Positions 5,105-12,439 of a stretch of 12,439 nt of DNA are shown here, one piece after another; the stretch's first letter is position 1; each line of letters starts with the position of its first letter. A program made the position numbers and the translations under genes. The DNA is from Microbacteriaceae bacterium (GTDB taxonomy: Bacteria; Actinomycetota; Actinomycetes; Actinomycetales; Microbacteriaceae), in the NCBI GenBank assembly GCA_947453285.1, contig CANGGA010000018.1:1-12439 (forward strand), written 5' to 3'. The notes below the pieces were generated by a model, which made no database searches, had not been told where the DNA came from, and saw nothing but the letters and a program-made list of their open reading frames with translations.

Positions 5105-5177
5105 TCAAGACCCCGCTGCCACTATTCTCGGTTTTAGCGCCAGAACACTGGGCATTAGACGAGCAAGGGGTTCATCC

Positions 5178-5741
5178 GTGAAGAAGTTTCAGCACTTTCT
5201 AGAGGTCTTTATTTTCGGTGCCCGTTGGCTGCTCGCACCTCTATACATCGGCCTGGTCGGCGCACTGGCCCTGCTGGTCTACCGCTACGGCAAAGAGTTC
5301 ATTACCCTCGCCCAGAACATCAATGCCGAAGACCCGCACATCTTCACGATCGATATTCTCGGATTGCTAGACCTAGTTCTGCTCGGCAACCTAATTTTGA
5401 TTGTTCTCTTCGCCGGTTACGAGAACTTCGTTTCGAAAATTGAAGTGGCCCACAACTCGGTTGACCGTCCACACTGGATGGGCACCATCGACTTCAGCGG
5501 CCTAAAGATCAAGCTCATCGGCTCATTGGTCGCTCTATCGGTTATCGAACTTCTCAAAGACTTCATCGATCTTTCGGTCAAAGAGAGCCAAGAAGTTGGC
5601 CAGGGAGTTATTTGGCGAATTGTCATTCACCTAACCTTCGTGGTTTCGGGTGTTCTCTTCTCAATCATGGATTGGGTTGCAGACAACCGAATCATCCAAG
5701 AAAAGCGAGTGCTAGGCGAAGCCCACGGAGTTGGGCACTAA
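5178..5741 (+). CDS. yqhA: YqhA family (UPF0114) inner-membrane protein
   Basis: This 187-aa protein matches the UPF0114 pattern throughout: FGARWLLAPLYIGL near the N-terminus, LLDLVLLGNLILIVLFAGYENFVSK in the middle, and GLKIKLIGSLVALSVIELLK then VIHLTFVVSGVLFSIMDW towards the C-terminus. About four membrane segments are apparent (near residues 15-37, 55-80, 105-125, 145-165). The function of the family is unknown. It starts with GTG, with AAGGGG 7 nt upstream. It is slightly longer than E. coli YqhA at the C-terminus. Its TAA overlaps the stop of the convergent gene (5738-5741). Confidence 0.9.
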   Translation: MKKFQHFLEVFIFGARWLLAPLYIGLVGALALLVYRYGKEFITLAQNINAEDPHIFTIDILGLLDLVLLGNLILIVLFAGYENFVSKIEVAHNSVDRPHWMGTIDFSGLKIKLIGSLVALSVIELLKDFIDLSVKESQEVGQGVIWRIVIHLTFVVSGVLFSIMDWVADNRIIQEKRVLGEAHGVGH

Positions 5742-6307
5742 GCGATAGCGAAGTTAGTCGGGCCAAAAGTTCGACGAACCGGATACTCCAAGTATTCGCA
5801 CCAAGCCTCGAGTCGCTCGTCGCGCCATGCGTAATCGCGAGCAACCTGAGCTAGCGCCGCCCAATAGAACACGTCAATCAGGTCAATGTCGAACGCGTTC
5901 ATTTCACCCTGATTAAACGCTTGGCCGAGCAGACGACGCAGAGTGGTTGGCACAATCGAAAGACCGAATCGGTGCAGAATCTCGATCACGCGAAACTCAA
6001 TCTCGCGAGCTCGACGCGGCTGCCATAAAACGTTCCCGCCGCGCATGGCCTCGGTGGCTCCGGTTGGCAGGTGTAAGAGCGCATTGATGCGAATGGCCTG
6101 ACTCGTGCGCGCATCGTCGAGCAGGTCAAAAAGTTCGGCGAATTTGTCGAGTTCATAGCCAACCCGGCGAAGGTCGAGGCGGTCTGCGTAGTAGGTGAAC
6201 TTATAAAACGGGATGTGCCGCGAGCGCGCTTGGCTCACTTCAGCAGGGCCACCGCCCCACAATTCTGCAGCTTCGTCGACGTCTAGGTCGTCGCGAGAGT
6301 CATCCAT
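5738..6307 (-). CDS. Hypothetical soluble protein, 189 aa
   Basis: I do not recognise this family. The ATG at 6307 is chosen because AGGTGA lies about 6 nt upstream; a longer frame from a GTG at 6349 starts inside the divergent promoter region. The product is acidic at the N-terminus (MDDSRDDLDVDEAAELW), then helical and rich in Leu, Arg and Glu. It has no membrane segment, cysteine cluster or visible catalytic motif. Repeated helices such as KFAELFDLLDD and RRLLGQAFNQGEMNAFDID suggest an all-alpha fold. It is convergent with yqhA and divergent from the small membrane protein. Confidence 0.7.
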   Translation of the reverse strand: MDDSRDDLDVDEAAELWGGGPAEVSQARSRHIPFYKFTYYADRLDLRRVGYELDKFAELFDLLDDARTSQAIRINALLHLPTGATEAMRGGNVLWQPRRAREIEFRVIEILHRFGLSIVPTTLRRLLGQAFNQGEMNAFDIDLIDVFYWAALAQVARDYAWRDERLEAWCEYLEYPVRRTFGPTNFAIA

Positions 6308-6360
6308 GAAATTCACCTGACAATTCTCTCTCGGTCGACGCGGTCGCACAATTGAAAAGG

Positions 6361-6366
6361 TAACCT
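6361..6366 (+). promoter_or_regulatory. -10 box (TAACCT) of a leaderless promoter
   Basis: TAACCT fits the actinobacterial TANNNT -10 pattern and ends 7 nt before the ATG at 6374. Transcription would start at or next to the A of the ATG. No well-placed ribosome-binding site exists, which supports a leaderless message. Confidence 0.5.
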
Positions 6367-6373
6367 TGAACGC

Positions 6374-6844
6374 ATGACTGAAACAAAGCCAAAGAAAAAG
6401 TTCAAATGGGGCTGGTCTGACACCATCATCGCCGTGTCAGTCGTTTGTTTGGCTGGTGTTGGTGCGACCGTATACCTGGGCGTTGTGGCCAAGCCACAGC
6501 AGATTGTGCAGAGCCAGAAGGATGCCTGCAATCACTTCAATTCAGCGCTCGCCGACGCATACAAGACCGATAACTACAAAGACTTTTATTACAAGCTCTT
6601 TCGCGGTGCATACAAAGGCATTGATGAGTCGATCGAGGGCAAAGAGCTAAACAAAGATTTCGCATCTTTGGCACAACTTGAGACCTACATCGACCCTGCC
6701 AACTACGAGGGCATTTTGGTTACCGTTGGCGATGCCACTTCGAAGGTTCAGGCCGACTGCGCTGTGATTCTCGGCGTTAAGTTTGCTTCGCAGACTCCTG
6801 CAATTTCCGAGTCCCCTGTGGCGACTCCGAGCCCAACTAACTAG
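6374..6844 (+). CDS. Small membrane-anchored extracytoplasmic protein, unknown
   Basis: This 156-aa protein has a Lys-rich cytoplasmic tail (TETKPKKKFKWGW), one membrane helix (about residues 17-40) and an outward-facing domain of roughly 100 residues. Two cysteines in that domain (in KDACNHF and in QADCAVIL) could form a disulfide. A C-terminal Ser/Thr/Pro-rich tail (PAISESPVATPSPTN) may be a flexible linker or glycosylation site. Extracytoplasmic DUF4878-like or lipoprotein-like helper folds look similar, but I cannot assign one. It is probably leaderless. Its TAG shares CTAG (6841-6844) with the purA stop. Confidence 0.75.
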   Translation: MTETKPKKKFKWGWSDTIIAVSVVCLAGVGATVYLGVVAKPQQIVQSQKDACNHFNSALADAYKTDNYKDFYYKLFRGAYKGIDESIEGKELNKDFASLAQLETYIDPANYEGILVTVGDATSKVQADCAVILGVKFASQTPAISESPVATPSPTN

Positions 6845-8130
6845 TTTGCAAGCATGTCGTGGCGCACAATAATCGCGTCACGGTGAGGGCCTACGCCGAT
6901 GGCGCTGATGCGAGCACCGCTCATCTTCTCTAGGGCGATTACGTATTCTTGGGCGCTCTTTGGCAGGTCTGCGAAGGTGCGGCATGCGGTGATGTCTTCG
7001 GTCCAGCCTGCGAAGTTTTCATAGATCGGCTTAGCGTGGTGAAAGTCACTCTGCGAAACAGGCATCTCGTCGAAGCGAACTCCGTCAACCTCGTATGCGA
7101 CGCAAACCGGAATCTCCTTGAGTCCGGTGAGCACGTCTAGCTTGGTTAGCACGAAATCGGTAACTCCATTGATGCGAGCCGAATAGCGAGCAATCGGAGC
7201 GTCATACCAGCCACAGCGACGTGGTCGACCGGTGGTGGTTCCGAACTCAAAACCTGTCGCACGCAAGAACTCGCCGTTCTCGTCGAATAGCTCAGTAGGA
7301 AACGGGCCTGAACCAACGCGAGTTGTGTATGCCTTGACGATTGCGATGACGGTGGTGAACAAGCCAGGGCCGATGCCCGAACCGGTCGAAGCTCCGCCAG
7401 CGGTTGAATTCGATGATGTTACGAACGGATAGGTTCCGTGGTCGACGTCAAGCATGGTTGCCTGACCACCCTCGAACAAAACGGTTTTGTTTGCTTCGAT
7501 TGCCTGGTGCAGCTCAAGAGCGGTGTCGGCAACCATCGGCTTTAGACGCTCGGTGTAAGAAAGCAATTCTTTAACGATGTCGTCAACCTTGATGGCGGCA
7601 CGGTTGTAGACCTTGGTAAGCAAGTTGTTCTTGGCAACCAAAGCTGCCTCGACCTTTTGGCGAAGAATGCTTTCGTCGAAAAGATCCTGAACGCGAATTC
7701 CAACGCGGTTGATCTTGTCTGCATAGGTAGGTCCGATTCCGCGGCCGGTGGTTCCGATGGCTCGCTTGCCTAAGAAGCGCTCTGAAACTTTATCGACAGT
7801 CACGTTGTAAGGGGTAATCACGTGAGCGTTTGCAGAGACGCGAAGTTTTGATGTGTCAATGCCGCGAGCGTTAAGCGCATCAATTTCTTGAAACAAAACC
7901 GACAGGTCGATAACAACACCGTTTGAAATAACCGGCACAACTCCCGGAGTCAAAATTCCAGAAGGCAAGAGGTGTAGGGCATATTTCTCGTTGCCGATTA
8001 CAACCGTGTGGCCCGCGTTGTTTCCACCGTTGAACTTGACCACATAGTCGATGTGTTCGGCGAGTAGGTCTGTCGCTTTACCCTTGCCTTCGTCGCCCCA
8101 CTGGGCTCCGACGATCACTACTGCAGGCAT
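6841..8130 (-). CDS. purA: Adenylosuccinate synthetase
   Basis: PurA joins IMP and aspartate using GTP to make adenylosuccinate, the first committed step to AMP. The 429-aa length is normal (E. coli 432). Signatures are complete: GAQWGDEGKGKATD (residues 8-21) with the catalytic Asp, NGGNNAGHT, GRGIGPTY, GGQATMLDVDHGTYPFVTSS, TAGGASTGSGIGP and TTGRPRRCGWYD. The ATG at 8130 has GAGG about 8 nt upstream. It is 85 nt downstream of the TrmH-family gene on the same strand. A TAAACT at 8184-8189 (minus strand) could be its own -10 box. The stop overlaps that of the convergent membrane-protein gene. Confidence 0.98.
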   Translation of the reverse strand: MPAVVIVGAQWGDEGKGKATDLLAEHIDYVVKFNGGNNAGHTVVIGNEKYALHLLPSGILTPGVVPVISNGVVIDLSVLFQEIDALNARGIDTSKLRVSANAHVITPYNVTVDKVSERFLGKRAIGTTGRGIGPTYADKINRVGIRVQDLFDESILRQKVEAALVAKNNLLTKVYNRAAIKVDDIVKELLSYTERLKPMVADTALELHQAIEANKTVLFEGGQATMLDVDHGTYPFVTSSNSTAGGASTGSGIGPGLFTTVIAIVKAYTTRVGSGPFPTELFDENGEFLRATGFEFGTTTGRPRRCGWYDAPIARYSARINGVTDFVLTKLDVLTGLKEIPVCVAYEVDGVRFDEMPVSQSDFHHAKPIYENFAGWTEDITACRTFADLPKSAQEYVIALEKMSGARISAIGVGPHRDAIIVRHDMLAN

Positions 8131-8215
8131 GGCTCAGCCTCATTTCTGAAACAGGGATGGAATCGCGAGCGCGTTCCCTATCAAGTTTAGCGAGCGCGGC
8201 GGGTCTCGTGACGAG

Positions 8216-8857
8216 TTATTTCTTGAAGACGTGCTGCATTACCCACGAGTGCATGGTGATGGCAGCTGCGGCACTTGCGTTGATTGAGCGGGTTGAGCCG
8301 AATTGAGTGATCTCGAGCACCACCTCGGCAGACTCGATGGCTGCCTCGCTCAGGCCTGGGCCTTCTTGGCCGAAGAGCAAGACGCACTCTTCTGGCAAAT
8401 CATAGGTTTCAATCTGCTTGCACCCTGGCACGTTGTCGATGGCGATGATGGGCAGTTTTTCGGCGCGAGCCCAAGCCACGAATTCTTCGACAGTTGGGTG
8501 ATGGCGAACGTGCTGGTAGCGGTCGGTAACCATGGCGCCCCGCCGATTCCAACGCTTGTGACCAACGATGTGAACCTCGGCCGCCAAGAATGCGTTTGCC
8601 GTGCGAACGATCGAACCGATGTTTAGGTCATGCTGCCAGTTCTCGATTGCGACGTGAAACTTGTGGCGACGAACATCCAAGTCGGCAACGATTGCGTCCA
8701 TCTTCCAGTAGCGATATTTATCGAGAACGTTTCTAGTGTCACCCTCGATAAGCAACTCTGGGTCATAGAAATCATCTTCTGGAAGTTGCCCAACCCAGGG
8801 CCCGACGCCCCAAGTGGTTTGTTCGTGACTCGGTTCAGGAGTGTTCTCGCTAGTCAT
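8216..8857 (-). CDS. TrmH/SpoU-family RNA 2'-O-methyltransferase
   Basis: These SPOUT enzymes transfer a methyl group from SAM to a ribose 2'-OH of tRNA or rRNA. The 213-aa protein has SPOUT motif 1 (NIGSIVRTANAF, residues 79-90, with the catalytic Arg), motif 2 (LLFGQEGPGLS, 160-170) and motif 3 (ITQFGSTRSINASAAAAI, 183-200), which together form the trefoil knot. The N-terminal 60 residues are a variable extension with no recognised RNA-binding domain. The exact substrate cannot be told; motif 3 is slightly off the usual LPMxGxxxSLNVS form. Its ATG overlaps the nhaA stop by 8 nt (ATGACTAG), so it is translationally coupled to nhaA, a functionally unrelated partner. Confidence 0.88.
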   Translation of the reverse strand: MTSENTPEPSHEQTTWGVGPWVGQLPEDDFYDPELLIEGDTRNVLDKYRYWKMDAIVADLDVRRHKFHVAIENWQHDLNIGSIVRTANAFLAAEVHIVGHKRWNRRGAMVTDRYQHVRHHPTVEEFVAWARAEKLPIIAIDNVPGCKQIETYDLPEECVLLFGQEGPGLSEAAIESAEVVLEITQFGSTRSINASAAAAITMHSWVMQHVFKK

Positions 8858-9794
8858 TTTTCACCGGCTTCTTTATAGAAAGTGCGGCAATCGAAAGCGT
8901 TGCCATGACAGCTGTGCCGATTAGTACAGAGAGATTCGCTATCGAGTGGCGAACCGGTTGGCCGCCGAATGCCAAGTCAGACATCAACATAGCGACAGTG
9001 AAGCACATGCCAAATAGCAAGCCGACCCTAGCAAGATGGCTCCAGCTAACTTGCTCTGGTAGTTTGCCGAGCTTCGACTTAGTTACCAGCCAGGTGGCGC
9101 CTAGAACCCCGAGCGGCTTGCCGACAATCATGGCAATCAAGATGCCAGCCATAATCGAGATTTCGATTTCACCCGATCCGATGCGAACTCCGGCTGATAA
9201 AAACGCGAAAAACGGAAGGGCCACAAAGGCCACAGCCGGCTGCAAAGTTTTTTGTAATTTATCGCCGCCAGGCAAAAACAAACCGACCGCAACACCCGCA
9301 AGCGAAACCAACGACAGCAGGTGAAAACTCGAAGCGAAAAACAGTGCGATCATCAAAATGGTCAGCGAGTCGTCGACGACCGCAACGGTCATAACGAAAA
9401 GTCGAACCTGTCTTGGCAACCAGCGTCCGGCAATCGCGATAGCGCCAAGAGCGAAGGCAATGTCGGTTGACATGGCTACTCCCCACCCGGCACTGGCAGA
9501 ACTGCCCGCATTAATAAGTGAGTAGATGGCAATCGGAACGAGCATTCCACCGATTGCAGCAAACACCGGAACGACTGCTTGCTTAGGCTTGCTCAGAAAT
9601 CCGTGTCTGATTTCGTGTCGCAGTTCGATGCCAATGCTCAAGAAGAAAAAGAAAATCGCAACACCTTTTAGCTGCTCGATTTGAGCGATGGCAAAGTAAC
9701 CACCAGAAAATTGCGAATTTGCGAGAATCATCGCAAGAATGGCCGCACTGAAAAGCAGCACGCCCCCGATTAGATCTCGTCTTTCTGATTTCAC
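8850..9794 (-). CDS. nhaA: NhaA-type Na+/H+ antiporter, short form
   Basis: NhaA exchanges Na+ or Li+ for H+ across the inner membrane. Key elements are present: FFFFLSIGIELRHE (48-61), STDIAFALGAIA (109-120, with the TM IV Asp), VVDDSL (139-144, the ion-binding Asp pair), IVGKPLGV (223-230, matching the TM X Lys) and LLFGMCFTVAMLMSDLAFGG. At 314 aa it is clearly shorter than E. coli NhaA (388). The missing part is mainly between TM I and TM II, where the beta-hairpin used in dimerisation lies, and in loops near the middle. The frame itself is intact. The GTG start at 9794 lies 6 nt after a TAGGCT box, so the message is probably leaderless. It is the first gene ahead of the TrmH-family gene. 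Confidence 0.9.
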   Translation of the reverse strand: MKSERRDLIGGVLLFSAAILAMILANSQFSGGYFAIAQIEQLKGVAIFFFFLSIGIELRHEIRHGFLSKPKQAVVPVFAAIGGMLVPIAIYSLINAGSSASAGWGVAMSTDIAFALGAIAIAGRWLPRQVRLFVMTVAVVDDSLTILMIALFFASSFHLLSLVSLAGVAVGLFLPGGDKLQKTLQPAVAFVALPFFAFLSAGVRIGSGEIEISIMAGILIAMIVGKPLGVLGATWLVTKSKLGKLPEQVSWSHLARVGLLFGMCFTVAMLMSDLAFGGQPVRHSIANLSVLIGTAVMATLSIAALSIKKPVKND

Positions 9795-9800
9795 TCGTCA

Positions 9801-9825
9801 AGCCTAACCAGCGCCCCGATAGGCT
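9801..9825. promoter_or_regulatory. Mirror-image divergent leaderless promoters (TAGGCT boxes)
   Basis: AGCCTA (9801-9806) and TAGGCT (9820-9825) are exact reverse complements. Read on the minus strand, TAGGCT stands 6 nt before the nhaA GTG. Read on the plus strand, TAGGCT stands 6 nt before the HAD-gene ATG. Both fit TANNNT -10 boxes of leaderless genes, so the two promoters occupy the same 37 bp and probably exclude each other. Confidence 0.5.
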
Positions 9826-9831
9826 AAACCC

Positions 9832-10605
9832 ATGGCAGACAGAAGCAAAATCACAACCTGGCTCACCGATATGGATGGCGTTCTCGTTCACGAGGGGCAA
9901 GTGCTCAAAGGTGCGACCGAGCTAATCAAACAGTGGCAAGACAGTGGCACTCCGTTCTTGGTGTTGACCAACAACTCGATTTACACTCCTCGTGACTTGT
10001 CTGCCCGACTTCGCGCCGGTGGCCTAGATGTTCCCGAAGATCGCATTTGGACTTCGGCTCTCGCCACGGCGGCCTTTCTTCAGTCGCAGAGCCCAAACGG
10101 CACCGCTTATGTAATTGGTGAGACCGGTCTAACTCAGGCACTTCACGATGTCGGCTACACCCAGACCGATACCAACCCTGACTACGTGGTTCTCGGCGAG
10201 ACCCGAAACTTCAACTTTGAGAACCTAACCAAGGCCGTTCGCCTGATCAATGCCGGTGCCCGATTTATTGCAACCAACCCCGACGCCACAGGCCCCTCGG
10301 CCGAAGGCGTTCTGCCGGCGACCGGTTCCGTCGCTGCACTTATTACTAAGGCAACGGGCAAGCACCCTTATATCGTTGGCAAGCCAAACCCGATGATGTT
10401 CCGCTCGGCCATGCGAAAGATTGGCGCGCACTCAGAGACCACCGGCATGATTGGTGACCGCATGGATACAGACGTAGTCGCCGGCATCGAAGCGGGCCTG
10501 CACACAGTGCTCGTGCTTACCGGAATCGCAGACGACGCAGAGATTCAGAAGTACCCGTTCAGACCAACCGAGATTCTCGACTCGGTAGCCGACCTGCTTC
10601 ACTAA
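9832..10605 (+). CDS. HAD-IIA (NagD-like) phosphatase
   Basis: This 257-aa protein is a HAD-superfamily hydrolase of subfamily IIA, which dephosphorylates sugar phosphates or nucleotides. Motif I is DMDGVL (D13 nucleophile, D15 acid/base), motif II is LTNNS (T46), motif III is VGKPNP (K184) and motif IV is IGDRMDTD (D209, D214), followed by AGIEAGLHTVLVLTG as in NagD. The C2-type cap lies between residues about 70 and 180. Length is normal for the group. The substrate cannot be predicted. No ribosome-binding site is visible and a TAGGCT box lies just upstream, so it is probably leaderless. It starts the plus-strand run of transporter genes. Confidence 0.92.
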   Translation: MADRSKITTWLTDMDGVLVHEGQVLKGATELIKQWQDSGTPFLVLTNNSIYTPRDLSARLRAGGLDVPEDRIWTSALATAAFLQSQSPNGTAYVIGETGLTQALHDVGYTQTDTNPDYVVLGETRNFNFENLTKAVRLINAGARFIATNPDATGPSAEGVLPATGSVAALITKATGKHPYIVGKPNPMMFRSAMRKIGAHSETTGMIGDRMDTDVVAGIEAGLHTVLVLTGIADDAEIQKYPFRPTEILDSVADLLH

Positions 10606-10609
10606 ATAA

Positions 10610-11869
10610 ATGCCCGAGACCACCAAGTCTTCGCACCTACGAAACAAAAACTTTCTGGCCCTTTGGGGCGGTCAAACGGTTTCGGTAGTCGGCTCACAAA
10701 TGAGCGGGCTAGCGATTCCGGTTTTTGCAGTCACCTTTTTAAATATCAATGAAGCGCAAATGGGTTATCTCAACGCGGCCGGAACTGCTTCGTTCTTACT
10801 TGTCGGTTTAATTGCGGGTGCATGGGTTGATCGCTGGGTCAAGCGCAGAGTCATGATTTTTGCAGACGTTATTCGCATGGTTGCGGTAGCTCTAATTCCG
10901 ATTTTGTATTTCACCGGGACCATTCAGATCTGGCACCTCTTTGTAATTTCGGGTGTGATGGGTTTAGCAACCGTATTTTTTGACGTCGCATACCAAAGCT
11001 TCATCCCTTTTATAGTTTCAAAAGAACAGATTGCATCCGCGAACTCTTCACTAGAAACGACGAATCAACTTTCAAGCATCGCTGGCCCGGCAATCGTTGG
11101 CGCACTGCTAACCATGTTCAAAGCCCCGGTGTTGCTAATTGCCGATGCCCTCTCGTTCTTGGTTTCGACTCTTTCGCTCTCGGCTATCCGAGACCGCGAA
11201 GAGTCAAAACCGAAAGAAGATCGCAACAAGTTGCGTCACGAAATCGCAGAGGGTTTGCAATTTGTGTGGAACAACAAAATAATCCGTGCGGTGTCGTTCA
11301 ATACCGCGACGAGCAATCTTTTCTCGACGGCCCAATTCACCCTACTTCCTTTGGTGATTTTGCGAGACCTCAAAATCTCGCCGGCCGGCTTCGGTCTAAT
11401 TGAATCGATTGCCGCGGTAGGCGGCTTGGTCGGCGCGGTTTCGGCGGCCCGACTTTCAAAGTGGATTGGCGAAGGGCAGGTCATTGCGGTCTCGTCCGTG
11501 CTCATGGGGGTCACCGCCTTCGCCCCTGCTATCGCCTCGGGTTCCAGCCAGTTGGTCGCAATTGTTATTCTCTGTGCTGGTCAGTTCTTAGGCATGTTCA
11601 CCGTGCTCACATACAACATCACTCAGGTCAGCGCCCGTCAGCGCCTCTGCCCGGAACATCTTCTCGGGCGCATGAACTCATCAATCCGGTTTTTCGTTTG
11701 GGGAGTAATGCCGATTGGTGCCTTGCTGGCAGGAGTTACGGCGACGGCGTTCGGCATACAAGCCGTGCTTTGGTTTACGGCGATCGGTGGCTTTTTAGCG
11801 GCCGGCTTCGTAGTCTTCTCGCCGCTTAGCCGCATGAAGAAACTGCCAGAAGCAACCGAAAATGCCTGA
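10610..11869 (+). CDS. MFS exporter, DHA3-like
   Basis: This 419-aa protein has twelve hydrophobic segments. Motif A of the major facilitator family appears as GAWVDRWVKRRVMI (about residues 66-79), and NSSLETTNQLSSIAGPAIVG (about 144-163) is typical of the DHA3/EntS-like drug, macrolide or siderophore exporters. It is expected to use the proton gradient to export small molecules; the substrate is unknown. The ATG lies 4 nt after the HAD stop with no clear ribosome-binding site, so translation probably depends on coupling. Its last 8 nt (ATGCCTGA) overlap the next start. Confidence 0.9.
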   Translation: MPETTKSSHLRNKNFLALWGGQTVSVVGSQMSGLAIPVFAVTFLNINEAQMGYLNAAGTASFLLVGLIAGAWVDRWVKRRVMIFADVIRMVAVALIPILYFTGTIQIWHLFVISGVMGLATVFFDVAYQSFIPFIVSKEQIASANSSLETTNQLSSIAGPAIVGALLTMFKAPVLLIADALSFLVSTLSLSAIRDREESKPKEDRNKLRHEIAEGLQFVWNNKIIRAVSFNTATSNLFSTAQFTLLPLVILRDLKISPAGFGLIESIAAVGGLVGAVSAARLSKWIGEGQVIAVSSVLMGVTAFAPAIASGSSQLVAIVILCAGQFLGMFTVLTYNITQVSARQRLCPEHLLGRMNSSIRFFVWGVMPIGALLAGVTATAFGIQAVLWFTAIGGFLAAGFVVFSPLSRMKKLPEATENA

Positions 11870-12206
11870 TCTACTCGATGTCGAGAAGCTGATTTGTGAG
11901 CGCTTGCCAGAACTAGAACTTCGTCAAGGCGAAAAGGGAATCTCGATATTTGCCGGTAAGCGCGAAATCGCTTGGCAGCGACCGCTCAGCAAAAAAGACA
12001 TGACCTATCTTGGAGACAAGGCACCTGCCGGCGATGTTCTTGCGATTCACGTCGATTCTCTTGAAACAAAGGCCGCGTGGATATCGGCTGAGCCAAAAAG
12101 CTGTTTCGATTCACCACATTTCGCAAACTATCCTGCGGTTCTAATCGATTTGCTGAACTGCGATATCGAAGTGGTCTTCGAACTGCTTGGGCAACACTTA
12201 GATTAG
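11862..12206 (+). CDS. MmcQ/YjbR-like protein
   Basis: This 114-aa protein has the features of the MmcQ/YjbR (DUF661) family: a GISIFAGKREIAW strand pair near residues 25-37, an AIHVDSLETKAAWISAEPK segment, and the family's SPHFANYPAVLIDLL...IEVVFELL C-terminus, where H-x3-YP-x-VL is usual. Members have a fold related to double-wing DNA-binding proteins, but DNA binding is rarely shown. It lies between two MFS exporters, overlapping the first by 8 nt and followed 4 nt later by the second. A regulatory role towards the exporters is possible but unproven. Confidence 0.68.
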   Translation: MPDLLDVEKLICERLPELELRQGEKGISIFAGKREIAWQRPLSKKDMTYLGDKAPAGDVLAIHVDSLETKAAWISAEPKSCFDSPHFANYPAVLIDLLNCDIEVVFELLGQHLD

Positions 12207-12210
12207 ACAT

Positions 12211-12439
12211 GTGAGCAAATCGAATAATTGGCGTGCATTTAAGCACCACAACTATCGAGTGCTCTATCCGGCATCAACCCTCTCAAACATCGGCAACTGG
12301 GCCCAAAGAATTGCTCAAGACTGGCTCGTTCTTCAGCTCACCGGCTCCGCGCTAGATCTCGGTCTAGTAACCGGATTGCAATTTGCGCCGACGCTCTTGT
12401 TTAGCATCTACGGAGGCATGCTTGCTGATCGCTTCGACA
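12211..12439 (+). CDS. Second MFS exporter, N-terminal part (runs off right edge)
   Basis: The frame opens with GTG at 12211, 4 nt after the previous stop; an ATG 2 nt earlier reads straight into TGA. The 76 visible codons read FKHHNYRVLYPASTLSNIGNW, then AQDWLVLQLTGSALDLGLV and a YGGMLADRFD motif A. This is the standard start of a DHA3-type MFS exporter, related in class to the transporter at 10610 but clearly a different sequence. The C-terminal ten helices lie outside the window. Confidence 0.85.
   Translation, partial: MSKSNNWRAFKHHNYRVLYPASTLSNIGNWAQRIAQDWLVLQLTGSALDLGLVTGLQFAPTLLFSIYGGMLADRFD

Noticed and set aside
8166..8198. Direct repeat CGAGCGCG (8166-8173 and 8191-8198) upstream of purA
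   Set aside because: It is short and GC-rich, without inverted symmetry or a clear relation to promoter boxes; likely chance.
8303..8626. 107-codon plus-strand frame inside the TrmH-family gene
   Set aside because: It is a shadow of the conserved SPOUT gene on the opposite strand with no initiation signal.

Overview
The window looks like part of a compact actinobacterial genome, most likely a streamlined member of the Microbacteriaceae (Rhodoluna/Aquiluna-like). I infer this from moderate GC, actinobacterial-style leaderless starts (TANNNT boxes 6-7 nt before a start codon), PurA, TrmH-family, NhaA and DHA3-type MFS proteins of actinobacterial flavour, and very tight packing. Three convergent gene pairs overlap through their stop codons, and several same-strand junctions overlap by exactly 8 nt. 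The taxonomy is an inference; nothing was searched.

Positions 1-2185 (minus strand) read, in transcription order, as a RecB/Cas4-like PD-(D/E)XK nuclease with Cys-rich motifs, a macrodomain ADP-ribose hydrolase, and the N-terminal 243 codons of a PIF1-like helicase that runs off the left edge. The macrodomain gene has no ATG/GTG/TTG that keeps the fold whole. A CTG overlapping the upstream stop is the best start.

Positions 2186-4132 are the most unusual part. A 416-nt gene-free region carries repeated operator-like motifs, a probable promoter, and a pseudoknotted leader RNA with the GGCAACC...GGTGC core of the SAM-I/SAM-IV riboswitch clan. It also has a strong ribosome-binding site in front of a 7-codon ORF, and a nested hairpin. 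A 101-aa Cys-rich protein follows. The next intercistronic gap holds a second, much better SAM-I/IV-type aptamer (P1, P2, P3 and a 5-bp pseudoknot all formed by perfect or near-perfect pairing). A run of competing hairpins then leads into the ribosome-binding site of two overlapping genes. Those two genes encode paralogous, unrecognised zinc-binding-type proteins (CxCG ... QGH ... CxxC). SAM control of such proteins does not fit the usual methionine/SAM metabolism targets and is the main candidate for something undescribed.

Positions 4129-6844 hold a TY-Chap-like protein (minus) with a structured leader, a YqhA/UPF0114 membrane protein (plus), an unrecognised soluble protein (minus), and a small membrane-anchored protein (plus). 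Positions 6841-9794 (minus) hold nhaA, then a TrmH/SpoU-family methyltransferase overlapping it, then purA. Positions 9832-12439 (plus) hold a NagD-like HAD-IIA phosphatase, a DHA3-type MFS exporter, an MmcQ/YjbR-like protein and the start of a second MFS exporter, closely spaced and probably co-transcribed. nhaA and the HAD gene diverge from mirror-image leaderless promoters.
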